From Candidatus Hydrogenedentota bacterium (GTDB lineage: Bacteria > Hydrogenedentota > Hydrogenedentia > Hydrogenedentiales > CAITNO01): 9,309 bases of DNA. Location of the stretch: positions 1 to 9,309 of the forward strand of contig CAIXUF010001455.1 of the NCBI GenBank assembly GCA_903922535.1, given 5' to 3'. The translations under genes and the position numbers were made by a program. Under the pieces are notes generated by a model. That model worked only from the letters and a program-made list of their open reading frames with translations, did not search any database and was not told where the DNA came from. Below are positions 7,550 to 9,309 of this stretch, piece after piece; within the stretch, counting starts at the first letter, position 1, and every line of letters starts with the position of its first letter.

Positions 7550-8542
7550 ATGAAGAAGCATGGTTTCACCCTTATCGAACTGCTCGTGGTCATCGCGATC
7601 ATCGGCATTCTGGCGGCGATTCTGCTGCCGGCCCTGGCCCGGGCCCGCGAGGCCGCGCGCCGGTCTTCCTGCGCAAACAACCTGAAACAGTGGGGCCTGG
7701 TCCTCAAGATGTACGCGAACGAGGCGAAGGGCAGCTTCCCGCCGATGCAGATCGGCAATTATGCCACACCCACCGGCGGCTACAATTACGTGCTTGAAGC
7801 GGCCCCGAATGCGTTCACCATCTATCCCGAGTACCTGACCGACCCGATGATTGCATTTTGCCCGTCCAAGTCGGGGCTCAATGAAGCCCTCGCCAAGGCC
7901 AAGCTGAACGGGCAGTGGTGTTTGGGCTATTCCCACAAGAAATCGGGAACTTGCGCCCGCGCCATCGGCAACAGCTACGGCTACCTTGGGTGGGTGGTGG
8001 ACCGCGCCAGCATGACCACGCGGGACAGCGAACTTGTCACGTCGTGCAGCGCCCTTGCCAAGCTGCAGTTGGTGGGGGTGGGTCTGCCCGACAACATGCC
8101 GCCCGACGCCGTGCTGCCGCGCCAGGTCAACGCGATACTGTACACGCTGGTCGACGTGGGGACGCTCATGCCCTACTATATGGGCACCGTCCACGGATTC
8201 CCCCCGACGGCGGACAAGGACGCGGACATGTCGGACCCCGGCATGAATGAGCCGGCCGGCAGCGGCAACGGCGGCGGCAACATGCTCTACCGGCTCAAGG
8301 ACGGCATCGAGCGCTTCCTGATCACCGACATCAACAACGCCGGCGGCGCCAATGCCAGCCAGGGTTCGATATGGCTGATGTTTGACCTGATTGCCACGAC
8401 GCCCTCGGCGTTCAACCACATTCCCGGCGGCGCAAACGTGCTTTACATGGACGGCCATGTCGAGTTCAAAAAGTACCTGCGTGACGGCGAGGCTCCCGTG
8501 AACGGGGCCATGGCGAACTTTGTCGGCATTCTGACGATGTAA
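7550..8542 (+). CDS. Prepilin-type N-terminal cleavage/methylation domain protein, DUF1559-like
   Basis: This 330-residue type IV pilin-like (pseudopilin) protein is probably cut by a prepilin peptidase between Gly5 and Phe6 (KKHG/FTLIE), with Glu at mature position +5 (Glu10). The hydrophobic helix spans 6-29. A conserved block, [20 protein letters not shown] (31-50), follows. The C-terminal part has [18 protein letters not shown] (289-306), the 'processing-associated H-X9-DG' motif, here with 10 residues between His290 and Asp301-Gly302. Cysteines at 41, 104, 124 and 135 recur in the next gene and may form disulfides. The ATG has GGAG at 7538-7541; the frame is open upstream to 7289, but the peptidase site fixes the start. 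Such proteins are numerous in planctomycete-like genomes and their role (secretion, surface fibres or other) is largely unknown. No assembly ATPase or peptidase gene is nearby. Confidence 0.92.
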   Translation: MKKHGFTLIELLVVIAIIGILAAILLPALARAREAARRSSCANNLKQWGLVLKMYANEAKGSFPPMQIGNYATPTGGYNYVLEAAPNAFTIYPEYLTDPMIAFCPSKSGLNEALAKAKLNGQWCLGYSHKKSGTCARAIGNSYGYLGWVVDRASMTTRDSELVTSCSALAKLQLVGVGLPDNMPPDAVLPRQVNAILYTLVDVGTLMPYYMGTVHGFPPTADKDADMSDPGMNEPAGSGNGGGNMLYRLKDGIERFLITDINNAGGANASQGSIWLMFDLIATTPSAFNHIPGGANVLYMDGHVEFKKYLRDGEAPVNGAMANFVGILTM

Positions 8543-8550
8543 CCGGCGAT

Positions 8551-8569
8551 ACGGAACCGGCTTGCCGCC
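8551..8569 (+). repeat. 19-nt upstream element, copy 2
   Basis: ACGGAACCGGCTTGCCGCC matches copy 1 (7334-7352) at 18 of 19 positions. It starts 8 bp after the stop of the first prepilin gene and 98 bp before the -35 box of the second. Confidence 0.65.
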
Positions 8570-8648
8570 AGGCAGGCACACAGGATTCCGGAGGACAGGC
8601 GCCGGCTCCTCCAAGTCACACCGGCTTCAGGCGCGATGGAAATATCGA

Positions 8649-8677
8649 TTTACAGGAATCGGTGGACGTGCGATAAT
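8649..8677 (+). promoter_or_regulatory. Promoter of the second prepilin gene
   Basis: TTTACA (8649-8654) and GATAAT (8672-8677) are 17 bp apart, each one base off consensus, with an extended -10 TG at 8669-8670. GGAAT follows the -35 box as in the first prepilin promoter. Transcription would start near 8684. Confidence 0.75.
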
Positions 8678-8771
8678 GTCACGTCATCATCAAATCGTGC
8701 CCGATTGGCTCCACCACCGCGCTGAACTCATGCCGCGCGGCGGTGAAAAGGGGCGGAAAGGAATTCATACC

Positions 8772-9309
8772 GTGAAGACGCGTGGTTTCACCCTGATCGA
8801 ACTTCTCGTGGTGATTGCAATCATCGGCATCCTGGCAGCCATTCTGCTGCCGGCCCTCGCCCGCGCCCGCGAGGCTGCGCGGCGGGCCTCCTGCGCGAAC
8901 AACCTGAAGCAATGGGGGCTTGTTTTCAAGATGTACGCCAATGAGGCCGGGGGCAGTTTCCCACCGATGCAGGTCGGGTCCTACCCGGCAACGCCGGGCG
9001 ATCCGGACGCGCCGGGCGGTTTCCACGGCGCGTTCGACATCGGTCCGAACCTGTTGACCCTGTTTCCCGAATACATGACCGACCCGATGCTCGTCTTCTG
9101 TCCATCGAAGGCGGAACTGGCCTCGGCCATTCTCGCCTCGAAGAACGATGCGACCAAAAACTTCTGCATGGGCAACACGGCCATCAACCGCAGCCGCTGC
9201 GCCCGCTCGGTCGACAACAGCTATGCCTATTTTGGCTGGGTCATTGACAGGGCGGCCACCGCCGACAGCGAAGCACTGGGCACGGGCCTGACCGGACTGT
9301 TGCCGCAGG
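8772..9309 (+). CDS. Second prepilin-type protein, DUF1559-like, 5' part
   Basis: 179 codons are visible before the window ends. The protein is a paralogue of the preceding one. Residues 1-67 are almost identical (KTRG/FTLIE cleavage site, helix 6-29, the [20 protein letters not shown] block). The next region diverges, with an insertion around 75-88. The segments [13 protein letters not shown] (101-113) and [20 protein letters not shown] (142-161) align again. Cysteines 41, 110, 132 and 143 match Cys41, 104, 124 and 135 of the first protein. The start is GTG, chosen because AAGGAA (8758-8763) lies 8 bases upstream and because it aligns with the paralogue's Met1; an in-frame ATG at 8730 lacks a ribosome-binding site. 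The codons of the shared N-terminus differ at many synonymous sites, so the duplication is not recent. The H...DG motif would lie beyond the window. Confidence 0.92.
   Translation, partial: MKTRGFTLIELLVVIAIIGILAAILLPALARAREAARRASCANNLKQWGLVFKMYANEAGGSFPPMQVGSYPATPGDPDAPGGFHGAFDIGPNLLTLFPEYMTDPMLVFCPSKAELASAILASKNDATKNFCMGNTAINRSRCARSVDNSYAYFGWVIDRAATADSEALGTGLTGLLPQ

Noticed and set aside
8590..8612. GGAGGA/TCCTCC hairpin as a terminator of the first prepilin gene
   Set aside because: The stem is only 6 bp with an 11-base loop and is not followed by a T-tract.
7493..8614. A 373-codon open frame on the minus strand
   Set aside because: It is antisense to the first prepilin gene and shows no motif or ribosome-binding site.

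Overview
The window is about 9.3 kb of GC-rich DNA from a free-living bacterium. Two tandem prepilin-like proteins with a near-invariant [32 protein letters not shown] N-terminus (given in pieces in the entries) and a late H...DG motif, together with three styles of short intergenic repeat, point to the Planctomycetota/Lentisphaerota/Hydrogenedentota part of the tree. Candidatus Hydrogenedentota is my best guess. This is inferred from recalled family style, not from any search. No rRNA, tRNA, CRISPR array, transposase or integrase is visible.

Layout. (1) 1-960, plus strand: the 3' part of rpoA followed 5 bp later by rplQ, the usual end of the long ribosomal-protein/alpha operon, closed by a GC-rich hairpin terminator near 998-1040. 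(2) 1177-3890, plus strand: a likely three-gene unit made of a xylose-isomerase-like TIM-barrel sugar phosphate isomerase/epimerase, a lipoprotein joined to it by an ATGA overlap, and, 42 bp later, a YhaM-type 3'-5' exoribonuclease (OB fold plus HD domain). (3) 3891-4330, plus strand: tatA with its own sigma70-type promoter, a leader hairpin and a textbook terminator. 4325-4538 holds no recognisable gene. (4) 4539-5189, minus strand: a LysE-family exporter whose promoter is so close to the ATG that the mRNA is predicted to be leaderless. (5) 5190-5660: a gene-free island carrying three different dispersed-repeat types. (6) 5661-7133, minus strand: guaB (IMP dehydrogenase). (7) 7134-7549: a divergent control region with a guaB promoter on one strand and a prepilin promoter on the other. 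(8) 7550 to the end, plus strand: two paralogous prepilin-type proteins, the second cut off by the window edge.

Most of the window is housekeeping: transcription, translation, RNA decay, protein export and purine synthesis. The parts that standard annotation would miss are non-coding. All five proposed promoters have a 17-bp spacer. The two prepilin genes share an upstream 19-nt element and a promoter pattern at almost the same distances. The 5.2-5.66 kb gap is a cluster of repeats, including a REPIN-like pair of nested hairpins. I see no convincing new multi-gene system.
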